From assembly GCA_913058335.1 (NCBI GenBank), contig CAJXPX010000001.1:118618-182617 (forward strand): a DNA stretch of 64,000 nt. The letters run 5' to 3'. This document shows, piece after piece, positions 43,243 to 51,956 of the stretch. A program made the position numbers and the translations under genes. The DNA comes from an uncultured Hyphomonadaceae bacterium (GTDB lineage: Bacteria > Pseudomonadota > Alphaproteobacteria > Caulobacterales > Maricaulaceae). The notes under the pieces were generated by a model. It saw nothing but the letters and a program-made list of their open reading frames with translations, was not told where the DNA came from and ran no database searches. Within the stretch, counting starts at the first letter, position 1. Each line of letters begins with the position of its first letter.

Positions 43243-44703
43243 ATGGAATTAAATAAGTTTTTTGATACCTCCACCCCCGCCAAGATCGTTGTGCTGGGGG
43301 ATGTAATGCTTGATCGTTATGTATTTGGAGGTGTGTCAAGAATATCCCCGGAAGCCCCTGTCCCAATCCTCAATCACTCGTCAATCAGACAAGTCATCGG
43401 TGGAAGCGGAAATGTTGCCGCAAATATTGCCGAAATGGGAGGTGAGGCAATATTAGTAAGCCTCACGGGTGACGATACATCACGTAAAACTATTTTGTCT
43501 CTTTGCCAAGAATACAAAGTGGACGCTAAAAAAATAGTTAAGTCAAAATCACGCCAAACGACTGTCAAAACGCGCTTTCTGTCTGGAACGCAGCAAATCC
43601 TTCGCTTAGACGATGAAAAAACTGAGGTTCTGTCAGAGGGTGAACGAAATGATATTTTAGATAATCTGAAGGCAGCTATAAAAGGAGCAAACTGCCTGAT
43701 TTTATCAGATTACGACAAAGGTATATTTAAATCCGATTTGGCAAGTTCAGTCATCGAGATAGCAAATGAGCAAGGCATTCCGATTTTAGTGGACCCTAAG
43801 GGACAGAATTATTCAAAATATGTTGGGGCCACGTCCTTAACGCCAAATCTCAAAGAGCTCCGTGAAGCGGTTCAGCGCCACGTCGAAACTGACGACGATG
43901 TGGTCAAGGCGGCGCGTGAACTGATATATAAATTTGATCTCGACTTTGTGCTCGCCACCCGCAGCGAAAACGGTATGTCGATTATCAGCGCCGAGGACGA
44001 AAAACACATCCCAACATATGCCAAGGAAGTTTTTGATGTTTCTGGCGCGGGCGATACGGTTATTGCTGCCCTCGCCCTCGGCCTGGCGCGAGGTATGGAA
44101 AGGGATGACGCCGCCTATATCGCGAATGTCGCAGCAGGGCTGGCTGTCAGTAAACAGGGCACAGCCCGCATCACGGCGAAAGAAATCCAAAGCGAACTTC
44201 AAAAACGTAAAGTTATAACGCGAACCGATAAAACAGTTTTGACTTGGAAAGAGGCCAAAGAACAATGTCAGGAGTGGCAAGAGGCCGGGCTGACCGTTGG
44301 TATGACGAATGGTTGTTTTGACATACTCCACCTGGGGCACGTCAGTAGTTTAAACAAAGCCCGTCAAGACTGTGACAAACTAATCTTGGCCCTTAATTCC
44401 GATGCGTCAGTGTCACGGTTGAAAGGAAAGAGTCGCCCTATAAACAATGCGCTGGATCGGGCTGGCGTGTTAGCCGGTCTTCGCGCTGTGAACGCAATTG
44501 TCGTATTTGAGGAGGATACCCCTCTTAAGATAATTAAACATTTAATGCCTGACAGGCTTTTTAAAGGGGCGGATTATGCCATTGAAGACGTCGTCGGGGG
44601 TAAAGAGGTAATGGAGAATGGCGGTGAAGTCATTCTTATAGATTTTGTTGAAGGACACAGCACGACGAGTCTTGTTGAGAAAATGGCTACTGGTGAGTCC
44701 TAA
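43243..44703 (+). CDS. hldE: Bifunctional heptose 7-phosphate kinase / heptose 1-phosphate adenylyltransferase
   Basis: A 486-residue two-domain enzyme of normal length. The N-terminal ribokinase-like domain (about 1-320) has VVLGDVMLDRYVFGGVSRISPEAPVPIL and the GAGDT active-site motif. The C-terminal nucleotidyltransferase domain (about 345-486) has MTNGCFDILHLGHV with the HxGH motif. It makes D,D-heptose 1,7-bisphosphate and later joins the 1-phosphate to ATP, with the GmhB phosphatase acting between the two steps. Gene order hldD-hldE-gmhB is compact and likely one operon. The stop lies inside the start region of gmhB. Confidence 0.95.
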   Translation: MELNKFFDTSTPAKIVVLGDVMLDRYVFGGVSRISPEAPVPILNHSSIRQVIGGSGNVAANIAEMGGEAILVSLTGDDTSRKTILSLCQEYKVDAKKIVKSKSRQTTVKTRFLSGTQQILRLDDEKTEVLSEGERNDILDNLKAAIKGANCLILSDYDKGIFKSDLASSVIEIANEQGIPILVDPKGQNYSKYVGATSLTPNLKELREAVQRHVETDDDVVKAARELIYKFDLDFVLATRSENGMSIISAEDEKHIPTYAKEVFDVSGAGDTVIAALALGLARGMERDDAAYIANVAAGLAVSKQGTARITAKEIQSELQKRKVITRTDKTVLTWKEAKEQCQEWQEAGLTVGMTNGCFDILHLGHVSSLNKARQDCDKLILALNSDASVSRLKGKSRPINNALDRAGVLAGLRAVNAIVVFEEDTPLKIIKHLMPDRLFKGADYAIEDVVGGKEVMENGGEVILIDFVEGHSTTSLVEKMATGES

Positions 44704-45367
44704 AGTTCAAAGTGATCCACGCCAAATTGAACCCGGTCTATGGGAAGACAAACGACGTTTAATGTGCAACAGTGAACGAACCGGCGCTTTATTCCTTGAC
44801 CGGGATGGTGTTTTAAATGTGGATACAGGCTATGTAGGCGACGTCACATTCCTTAAAGTCTGTCTGGAACTCGCGCCTTTAATTCGCCAAGCAAACCTAA
44901 ATAACATGCCCGTGATAATCGTAACTAATCAATCCGGAATTGGGCGGGGGTATTACACATGGTCTGACTTTGACGCTGTGAATCAGAAAATAATACATGA
45001 ATTTTCAAAACTAGGCGCACAAATTGATGCGGTATTCGCCTGCGCCTATCACGCAAAAGCTAAGCCTCCATACAAATTTGCTGACCACCCTTGGCGCAAA
45101 CCTAGTCCAGGCATGCTCCTCAGGGCTTCAGAACTTTACGACATTGACCTGCCAAAATCGCTCTTAATTGGAGACAAGCCAAGTGATATAGAAGCCGCGC
45201 GTAGAGCGGGATTAAAAAAAGCTATAAGATTAACGGATTCTCTCAGCATTAAAGACCCATTAGAAGTAGATAACTCAGGTTTTGAAGTGACAAGCCATAC
45301 GCTAAGGGGCACAGATTGGGGCGGATTTCCTCTCCCTGTAAACGAGCTATGTAAGCCCAATAAATGA
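44693..45367 (+). CDS. gmhB: D,D-heptose 1,7-bisphosphate phosphatase (HAD family)
   Basis: The HAD motif I FLDRDGVLN and the following VDTGYVGDVTF, IVTNQSGIGRGYYT (motif II), and PWRKPSPGMLLRASELYDI with LIGDKPSDIEAARRAG (motifs III/IV) identify GmhB. The start is uncertain. ATG 44762 gives 201 residues, close to E. coli GmhB (191). The frame stays coding-like upstream (QIEPGLWEDKRR), so I give GTG 44693, which overlaps the hldE end by 11 bp; the track's TTG at 44645 is too far inside hldE. The enzyme removes the 7-phosphate between the two HldE steps. The GDDD form of the AHH-type histidine segment is replaced by CAYHAKAKPP, a usual zinc-loop region without all its Cys. Confidence 0.92.
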   Translation: MSPKVQSDPRQIEPGLWEDKRRLMCNSERTGALFLDRDGVLNVDTGYVGDVTFLKVCLELAPLIRQANLNNMPVIIVTNQSGIGRGYYTWSDFDAVNQKIIHEFSKLGAQIDAVFACAYHAKAKPPYKFADHPWRKPSPGMLLRASELYDIDLPKSLLIGDKPSDIEAARRAGLKKAIRLTDSLSIKDPLEVDNSGFEVTSHTLRGTDWGGFPLPVNELCKPNK

Positions 45368-45394
45368 TTTTAAATTTCAAAGAGTAAGTGAGCT

Positions 45395-46507
45395 ATGCCT
45401 CTTAAAAGAATGAAATCCCATAGCCGAGATTGGTTGTTCGATGCGGCCTTCCCGCTCTGGAGCACGCAAGGTGTGGACGCGCATAACTGTTTTCGCGAAA
45501 AGCTAAATCTAGACAGCTCGCCAATTCAAAACGAAACAACACGGGTTCGAGTTCAAGCCCGGCAAACCTATTGTTTTGCTATAGCAACCAATTTGGGCTG
45601 GGATCGGGGGAAAGACGTGTTGCAAATGGGCGTTGATAATTTGCTCTCGCATTGTTTTCTTCCAATTGGATTGCCGGCGGTAAATATTCGTCCCGGACAT
45701 GGGCCCGTTAATCAAGATGTCGATCTTTATGATGTTGCGTTTGTCCTATTTGCCCTTTCGCATGCGGCAAAGACTCTAAACGACGACAAATTAAGAGAGC
45801 GTGTCCGGTCACTCATAAGCCGTATTTCCGACGTAATGAAACGTCCTGCCGAAATAGGCGGCTTTGCAGAAAGACTTCCTCCCCATAATTTGAGGGAGCA
45901 AAACCCTCACATGCATTTGTTGGAAGGATTGCTCGCGGCTTATCAAGCCACCTCTGACCCTAGAGCTCTAACTCTCGCCCGCGACCTCGTCTCTTTCGCC
46001 CGAAAAACATTTATTGACCCGGTTGATGGCGGCCTTCATGAATTTGGCCCAATTATAAAAACAGATATAATTGAAAACGATCGCTATGAGACAGGCCATC
46101 AATTTGAATGGGTCTGGCTACTTTATGAAAAAGCGCGGTTGGAAAATCAGCCTGTCGCTCCCTTTGTCACTGAGTTAGCAAAAAAGGGGTTTGAACTCCG
46201 CGCGCGGAATGGCCGCATACCCCTTTCGCATCATTTATCCGGAGCCGACCGAGAGACCTTTATGCGCACATGGGGCATTACAGAAGCCATTAAGGCCTAT
46301 AGCTATCTGACTCAGTATGGCGAGACAGACCATATGACCGATTTAGTTAAAGGTCATGAGATTTTATTCTCTGATCATCTCAGATCAGACGGCAGTTGGA
46401 TAGATATGATTACGCCAAACGGAGAAAGACTCTCTAAAGACGTCCCAGCATCAACTTTTTATCATGTGGTATTTGCACTAAATCAAATTTTGTCTCATCC
46501 AGTTTGA
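45395..46507 (+). CDS. AGE-family sugar epimerase/isomerase
   Basis: A 370-residue protein with the alpha/alpha barrel pattern of N-acylglucosamine 2-epimerase and aldose-ketose isomerases. Visible family segments are RVQARQTYCFAIA, ERLPPHNLREQNPHMHLLEGLLAAYQAT, and RYETGHQFEWVWLLYE with the catalytic His region. The C-terminal part has MRTWGITEAIKAY and STFYHVVFALNQ. The RxxPHMHLxEA-like form is closest to mannose/sulfoquinovose-type isomerases, so a mannose-6-phosphate or mannose isomerase role feeding sugar supply is possible. It follows gmhB by 27 bp and is probably in the heptose operon, but it is not a known heptose enzyme. Confidence 0.86.
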   Translation: MPLKRMKSHSRDWLFDAAFPLWSTQGVDAHNCFREKLNLDSSPIQNETTRVRVQARQTYCFAIATNLGWDRGKDVLQMGVDNLLSHCFLPIGLPAVNIRPGHGPVNQDVDLYDVAFVLFALSHAAKTLNDDKLRERVRSLISRISDVMKRPAEIGGFAERLPPHNLREQNPHMHLLEGLLAAYQATSDPRALTLARDLVSFARKTFIDPVDGGLHEFGPIIKTDIIENDRYETGHQFEWVWLLYEKARLENQPVAPFVTELAKKGFELRARNGRIPLSHHLSGADRETFMRTWGITEAIKAYSYLTQYGETDHMTDLVKGHEILFSDHLRSDGSWIDMITPNGERLSKDVPASTFYHVVFALNQILSHPV

Positions 46508-46529
46508 CGGGATAAGTTCGAGGATTAAT

Positions 46530-47825
46530 TTATAAAACGTGGACGTCTAAAACTTGATGACAAGCCCAATTGTGTAATGGCAACCCAGTCAAAGATTCAA
46601 TTTCAAGGTCGCTATCTCTGATATTTGTCCAGAGCATATTCTCGTAATTTCCTTCGGCCGAGACTTCCCCATCAAAATGCTTCGCCCCGAGACCTAGCTG
46701 GAAGTCTGTTTTTGGAATTTCATTCAGGAAAATATCAATTGCGTTTGGCTGCTCATCCACGCGGCTGACCGACTGAATCTTCAATGAAGATTGCTTTGAA
46801 GAAAGAGTAAACCCTTTATGCGGAAGTTCTGGCATTATGGTTTTATCGAATACTAATTCGCCATTAGGAACGTGGAAAAACACTCTCACAGTCTTCGTCG
46901 AACTTTCATACTGTGTCTTTGTCGCATGTAACGGCTGCCAATTTTGACCTTCTGCAGTTTTCGCGATAACTTTTCCAAAATAAGCTCCAAATTGGCGGCT
47001 TCCGCGTGAAGTGAAATGCAAGCCATCCTTTGCATGAGGAATGTGATAGCTCGGGCCAACGCAAAACCCCTGCTCTATTAGCTTTGGAAGCTCAAATTGG
47101 ACAGTCATAACGTCTGTGATTTGGCCCGTGTTCGTTTCCGACATTTGCGCATTTATAAATGGAATAGTATTTTCAAATTCAGTTATCGCTCTTACGCGGG
47201 CGATAAATTCTAAATAGTCCGCTTCATAGCTTTCCCTGTCCGTGCCGCGGTTTGACCAACCTTGGGAAAACAAGATTGCCGGAAGGTCATAGACCATTTC
47301 CCGAGCTTCTGACAATTTCTTGGCGGCCTCAATGACTTTTTTAGTGTTTTCAAGCGTCGCAGAGTCGTCCAAGAGATCTTTTATCGAGGCCCCTCCCAGA
47401 GCAGAATTACTCAATAAAATTTTATCTCCATCCTTAAACGTTTTGGCGGACTGGGCATAGACCGCAGCGCCCGTCATGGGGGTTTCCTCATATACCGATT
47501 TCGCTTGTTGTTCTTGTTCGACGGCTGGCTTGAAGTCATCGACACAATCAGCCGGAATAGAATCTCCGAAATTTTCTTTACTCGGTTCTTTGTTCAAGGG
47601 ACGAATGCCACAGGAAAACATTTCTATTCCGGCGGTAGCGGTTGTTGAAACAGCCTCCGAACCCGGTGTGACTCCCGCCATTTGAGACTGACCCAAGCCA
47701 ATAAGATGATGAAGCGTTCCAGAAGTAGGTTTGGAGCTACTTTGACAGGCCCCCAAACCGAAAAGTGCCGCGCTGCCAGGTAAGGCACACGCCCCAAGCA
47801 AGAAAGATTTTCTATCAATCATCAT
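46530..47825 (-). CDS. Lipoprotein with SGNH/sialate-esterase-like domain
   Basis: I take ATG 47825 (MMIDRKSFLL) with AGGAGA upstream, giving 431 residues. Residues 1-26 form a signal peptide ending LGAC, so Cys27 should be lipidated. The next domain resembles SGNH esterases: GLGQSQMAG with Ser47 as the possible nucleophile, SNSALGGAS, LFSQGWSNRGTD, and DGLHFTSRGSRQFG with the Asp-His pair near residue 300. It could remove acyl groups from the polysaccharide, countering the acyltransferases at 49.9-54.0 kb. The last 130 residues look like a separate beta domain. It is co-directional with the DUF2793 gene (56-bp gap). The enzyme role is inferred from motifs of modest strength. Confidence 0.68.
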   Translation of the reverse strand: MMIDRKSFLLGACALPGSAALFGLGACQSSSKPTSGTLHHLIGLGQSQMAGVTPGSEAVSTTATAGIEMFSCGIRPLNKEPSKENFGDSIPADCVDDFKPAVEQEQQAKSVYEETPMTGAAVYAQSAKTFKDGDKILLSNSALGGASIKDLLDDSATLENTKKVIEAAKKLSEAREMVYDLPAILFSQGWSNRGTDRESYEADYLEFIARVRAITEFENTIPFINAQMSETNTGQITDVMTVQFELPKLIEQGFCVGPSYHIPHAKDGLHFTSRGSRQFGAYFGKVIAKTAEGQNWQPLHATKTQYESSTKTVRVFFHVPNGELVFDKTIMPELPHKGFTLSSKQSSLKIQSVSRVDEQPNAIDIFLNEIPKTDFQLGLGAKHFDGEVSAEGNYENMLWTNIRDSDLEIESLTGLPLHNWACHQVLDVHVL

Positions 47826-47881
47826 ACCTTCTCCTATCGTATATAGCGTCATTTGCCCAGCACCTTAAAGAGAGCAATAGC

Positions 47882-49003
47882 TTATGCCACAACCTGCCTG
47901 TCTGAGGATTGGCGCCAGTTGGTGCCATCGGAAACGCAAAGTTCCGACCCGTTTGACGCATCCATTACATATATGATCGCCCCAATTCCAAATTGGGCTG
48001 CAGACGGCAGGGCGGATACGGAGTAACTTTTGACCCTAACGGCCCCGTCCACATCTAAACGACTTAGCGGCGCGTTCAGTCCAATTCCGACATTGCCGGA
48101 TGCGCCGTTCAGGATCACATGGTTCTGCGTCTGACCTGACGCATCTCGCGACAGAAATCGTATGTCGCGCCCTCTTCCCAAACACCGAATGACAAAATCT
48201 GCTTCGTCAGCGCCCGAGTCATATTGTGTGTAAAAGACACCTGATTCATCATTTCCATGCCGTAAAGACACATAGGAACGTGCGAGATGCGTTTTATCAG
48301 CCTTAACAATCAGACGCGGGCTTTGCCCAATACTGTAACTTCCGAGTTCAACTTGCCCGCCGCCTGATGACGTAAATTGTATATTTCCAGAGGCATTTTC
48401 TATTCGAATTTTTTCCATATAAGTCACGCCGTCGGTCGACGTCTTGATTGTAAAATCATCACTCCCGGTAAGGCCCATTTCAGCCCGCCCACTGAAATCG
48501 GTTTGATATAAAAGCGCCGCCGTCTCCGCTAAAGCGGATTTATTTATTTTGATCTGATGACCATTTCCGTCATGATTGAACAGGCTTGCCGCCGAATTTA
48601 AGGAGAGTTTGTTTGTCGAGTCAGCGGCTGCGCCTATTCCGACGCGACCGAATTGAGGTGTCTCGGAAATGACTTCGTTCCATTTCGCTCCGTCCCAGAT
48701 ATAGAGCCCTGCCCTGTCCTCCATCCAAGCGCGCCAGCCCGTCTGCGGCGTAACGAAAGTCCAGTCCCCACTGATGACAACCGCAATCTGCCCCTCGCGC
48801 CCGGCCCATTCGGCGGCCGCATCTGGCGCCACGATATAACGGGCTCCCTCCTCTGGAGTCTCTGGCGGCGCGGCAAGCTCAGCCGTCAAGACGCTGAGCT
48901 GCACTACCGCGTCCAAGAGCAAAAGAGCTTCATTATGCGTAATATGTTTTTGCGCCTGTGCAGGCTGGATAAAGGGAAGATTAAGATGCTGAGATTTTGT
49001 CAT
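47882..49003 (-). CDS. DUF2793 protein with tail-fibre-like C-terminus
   Basis: I take ATG 49003 (MTKSQHLNLPF) after GGAG, giving 373 residues; another ATG pair at 49036 also has GGAG but would add an atypical N-terminus. The first 110 residues are a DUF2793 domain (LPFIQPAQAQKHITHNEALLLLDAVV, then GRAGLYIWDGAKW-like text), a family found in phage and gene-transfer-agent tails and in some surface loci. Residues 120-340 are beta-rich and repetitive, with tail-fibre or adhesin-like segments (SGNIQFTSSGGGQVELGSY, SGNVGIGLNAPLSRLDVDGAVRV). No other phage gene is near, so it may be a domesticated surface fibre or glycan-binding protein. No signal peptide is seen. Confidence 0.72.
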   Translation of the reverse strand: MTKSQHLNLPFIQPAQAQKHITHNEALLLLDAVVQLSVLTAELAAPPETPEEGARYIVAPDAAAEWAGREGQIAVVISGDWTFVTPQTGWRAWMEDRAGLYIWDGAKWNEVISETPQFGRVGIGAAADSTNKLSLNSAASLFNHDGNGHQIKINKSALAETAALLYQTDFSGRAEMGLTGSDDFTIKTSTDGVTYMEKIRIENASGNIQFTSSGGGQVELGSYSIGQSPRLIVKADKTHLARSYVSLRHGNDESGVFYTQYDSGADEADFVIRCLGRGRDIRFLSRDASGQTQNHVILNGASGNVGIGLNAPLSRLDVDGAVRVKSYSVSALPSAAQFGIGAIIYVMDASNGSELCVSDGTNWRQSSDRQVVA

Positions 49004-49206
49004 GATAGCTCCATTTGACGTCGTAAAAGCCATCATAACTCCGTTTTTAAAAGCGCGGATTTAGTTTTATGTTTTCTCTCTACATTGTCATTTTAAAGTG
49101 TCATAATTCTTTGTTAAGTTGTTTTTCTCGCTAATAAAATTCCTTCATATTTACGCTTGTAATTGCTCGTAATTTCAGAAAAACAGAACACAAAAGGAAG
49201 AACTAT

Positions 49207-49878
49207 ATGATTGTCGTCTGTTATGGAATTCATAAATCAGCAAGCACTTTTACTTATCAGATTGTGAAAGAAATCTTGTTGGCCAATTTTGATTCTGTAG
49301 AATGTCCGGATGGAGTCTTTCCGGCCAAGGAGAATTCTTTGGCGCAATTCAAAGATATAATTCTTAGCGACAACAAAGTCTTAGTGATTAAAACGCACGG
49401 AGCCTCAACCCCTTATGTTGATGAATTAAAATCTCAAACACGCGTTCTATCGACTGCAAATTACAGAGACCCCCGCGAAATTGCCCTGTCCATGATTGAT
49501 CACGGGAACCGTTCCCGCGAACAAGGCCAGGAAAATGTTATGGCAGGTATCGAAACTATCGACGATGCAATTTCTTTATTAAAAGTCGAGATTAAACGCT
49601 TTGAGACTTGGACAGCACATGATTTCAACATGCCAGTCTTTTATGAGGATATATGTTTTGACTCTATTCCCAACGTAAAAAAGCTATTTACGCATCTTAC
49701 AGGAAAGCCTTCCACAGATGAAGACGCTCAAGCCATTCTGGATAAGTTTTCAGAACGGAAAAACATTATGTTCAACAAAGGCAAGAAAAAGCGTTACGAA
49801 GAAGACATGACGCAAGAAAACAGTCAAAAAATTGTTGATGCTTTCCCTGAGTTTTATTCCAAATATATCAATAATTAG
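49207..49878 (+). CDS. Sulfotransferase-family protein
   Basis: A 223-residue protein. The N-terminal MIVVCYGIHKSASTFTYQIV contains the PAPS 5'-phosphosulfate-binding loop (GxxKSAST). The later segment TANYRDPREIALSM contains the RDPR motif that binds the 3'-phosphate. No signal peptide or membrane helix is seen. It is shorter than most carbohydrate sulfotransferases but has both cofactor sites. Its location between a surface-fibre-like gene and acyltransferases suggests sulfation of a polysaccharide or lipid. The ATG follows GGAAG. PAPS-making genes are not in the window. Confidence 0.82.
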   Translation: MIVVCYGIHKSASTFTYQIVKEILLANFDSVECPDGVFPAKENSLAQFKDIILSDNKVLVIKTHGASTPYVDELKSQTRVLSTANYRDPREIALSMIDHGNRSREQGQENVMAGIETIDDAISLLKVEIKRFETWTAHDFNMPVFYEDICFDSIPNVKKLFTHLTGKPSTDEDAQAILDKFSERKNIMFNKGKKKRYEEDMTQENSQKIVDAFPEFYSKYINN

Positions 49879-49897
49879 TCATCTGAATACAAAGGGT

Positions 49898-51955
49898 CTA
49901 GTTTGGTCCCTTCTCCATAATATCTTCGAACAGATTTGGATGTGTCTTGGCGTACATCTCTCCGGACATTATTCCAAATTCATATGAAATGTGGCCGTGG
50001 TCATAAAGCGCGGGAATTCCGTCCGGCGTTTGCATCAAACATGACATCGCATCATCCGGGTCTGTACAAAGCATCGAAATCCTATCGATATAGTGGGATT
50101 CCATTTTCTTGAAGTCTTCTTTCAGAGCTGTCGTTCTACCATTAAACCCAAAATGACGGATATAGTCGGGCGCCGCGCAATTCCTTACATCTTTTGTTTG
50201 GTTTATCACCTTGTGACATTCACTATCCACGACGATGAAAGGCCCGTAAGTCACGACTGTGATCTTGGGATTTAACTCTCGAAGCTGGGTAAATATATGA
50301 AGTGTTCTAGTTTTACGCTGATAATAGGGATACCGGCTCGCATAGACTATGATGTCGAGCTTTTCTGCAAACTTCGGATTTTCAAGAATTTTTTTCCGAG
50401 CCTCGCATTCTTTGTTAGTCGTCGTCCAATCATCGTCCACCAGCTCTGACTTCACACACTCATTCATACTCCCAAAAACAATAAAGTTGATATTTTCATT
50501 ATTCCCATATCCTGCTTGCATGAAGTTATACCCATCGATCTCATGTGAGTTACCGAAAACAAGAACTTGAATCGGACGATCTCTATGACATTCTTCTTGG
50601 GTAAAGTAGGTCGTCAATCGGCAGGCATTTTCATATAATTGAAACCGGTCTTTTTTTCCTGATCTTATTTGCTGGGGGGATAAAAAAGTAATTTTTTTAT
50701 AGCTCGCCCCTTCAATTGATGCGCTTTGATTTTCCGTTTGGGAAACAATGTTTGCTACCTCATCCTTCTCTTTATAAAAACCGTCCTGTTGCCAAGCCAA
50801 GCCACCAAACGCAATCAGACCCAATGCCAGAGCGGCCGTGCGCCAAAGGAAACCCTTCTGGCTCGGCACGTCTTCTGTGCTCGCCTTATTCTCGCCGCGG
50901 GAATAAAAGGCTTTTTCGACGCCGTAATAAAGAATGAGGGTTGCGGCCAGAATGGCAAGGCTGAGCCCGCCCTGCTCCCAAAGTGTCAGCTCCAATCCGG
51001 TCGCGTAACGATAGAGGACGATAATAGGCCAATGCACCAAATACATGGAGTAAGATACACGTCCCAGCCAAGTGCTGAGTGGATTCGCCAAAAGGCCTGA
51101 TAAAGAAAACTTTGAATCGCTCTCTAGCATTGCTCCGCCGGCCATAAGAGCAAGGCAGGCGCCAATTGTTGGCGGGAAAACAGCAAATCCAGGAAATAAG
51201 GTTTCCTCGGTATAAGCCATGGCAGACCAAATAATAGCCGCAATCCCCAAGAACATAAGCAGCTCTCTTACCCCTTTGTGCGAAAGGAGAGAGGATAGTC
51301 TTTGACCTCTGGCGAGGACGAGTGTGAGCGCCCCAATTGAAAATTGGAATATACGAAAAGGAAAGAGATAAAAGGCCGCGGACGGATTAATAAAGCTCAT
51401 CCATAAACAGACGGCCGCACCAACTATCGTTACCAGAGCAAAACTCCACAGGAGGGATATACGCTTTTGTATCGTCAATAAGCCGACAAGCAGGGCCGGC
51501 CAAATCAGGTAGAACTGCTCTTCGACCCCGAGCGACCATGTATGGAGTAACGGCTTTAGGGAAGAATCTGCATCCCAATACCCTGCCTCAAAAAAGAAAA
51601 CAAAATTTGAGACCGAGACAACAGCCGCCGCCGCTGATTTAGCAAAATTCTGCAAATCTAAAGGCGTAAGGATAATAAGCGCCGCGACAAAAGTTGCCAA
51701 GACAGTCGCAAAAATTGGCGGGAAAAGCCGCTTGACCCGTCGGGCATAAAAATTTCGGAAGGAAAAGCGCTCCCCTTGCCAGCTTCTTTCAATAATCGCG
51801 CTGATGAGGTAGCCGGAAATGACGAAGAAGACATCGACGCCAATATAACCACCAGAGAACGCCGTAAGGTCAAGGTGAAATAAAACCACCAAAAGCACAG
51901 CCACAGCCCGCAAGCCGTCGATATCGCCTCTATATTTAAATCGAGGATGCATCAT
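49898..51955 (-). CDS. Acyltransferase-3 membrane protein with C-terminal SGNH domain (OafA/OatA-like), copy 1
   Basis: A 685-residue protein. The N-terminal acyltransferase-3 domain has ten or eleven helices (residues 1-375) and opens FKYRGDIDGLRAVAVLLVVLFHL, with the RxxR-like and His residues of the family; LLHTWSLGVEEQFYL is also diagnostic. The C-terminal periplasmic part (about 420-680) is SGNH-like: FGNSHEIDGYNF with the Ser nucleophile and YDHGHISYEFG with Asp-x-x-His. It moves acetyl or other acyl groups across the inner membrane to a sugar. The first 54 codons are identical in DNA to those of the neighbouring paralogue, while the remainder has diverged. The gap to that gene is 1 bp. 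Confidence 0.92.
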   Translation of the reverse strand: MMHPRFKYRGDIDGLRAVAVLLVVLFHLDLTAFSGGYIGVDVFFVISGYLISAIIERSWQGERFSFRNFYARRVKRLFPPIFATVLATFVAALIILTPLDLQNFAKSAAAAVVSVSNFVFFFEAGYWDADSSLKPLLHTWSLGVEEQFYLIWPALLVGLLTIQKRISLLWSFALVTIVGAAVCLWMSFINPSAAFYLFPFRIFQFSIGALTLVLARGQRLSSLLSHKGVRELLMFLGIAAIIWSAMAYTEETLFPGFAVFPPTIGACLALMAGGAMLESDSKFSLSGLLANPLSTWLGRVSYSMYLVHWPIIVLYRYATGLELTLWEQGGLSLAILAATLILYYGVEKAFYSRGENKASTEDVPSQKGFLWRTAALALGLIAFGGLAWQQDGFYKEKDEVANIVSQTENQSASIEGASYKKITFLSPQQIRSGKKDRFQLYENACRLTTYFTQEECHRDRPIQVLVFGNSHEIDGYNFMQAGYGNNENINFIVFGSMNECVKSELVDDDWTTTNKECEARKKILENPKFAEKLDIIVYASRYPYYQRKTRTLHIFTQLRELNPKITVVTYGPFIVVDSECHKVINQTKDVRNCAAPDYIRHFGFNGRTTALKEDFKKMESHYIDRISMLCTDPDDAMSCLMQTPDGIPALYDHGHISYEFGIMSGEMYAKTHPNLFEDIMEKGPN
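51787..51948. repeat. 162-bp identical repeat, copy in first acyltransferase gene
   Basis: By eye this block is identical to 53804-53965. It covers codons 3-56 of the acyltransferase gene at 49898. Outside the block the two genes diverge sharply at the inner side, and the outer side has one mismatch followed by nine more matching bases. Such a sharp edge suggests recent gene conversion or duplication. Confidence 0.85.
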
Positions 51956-51956
51956 T

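Noticed and set aside
47882-49003. Possible prophage remnant around the DUF2793 gene
   Set aside because: No capsid, terminase, integrase or other tail gene is adjacent, and the neighbours are glycan genes.
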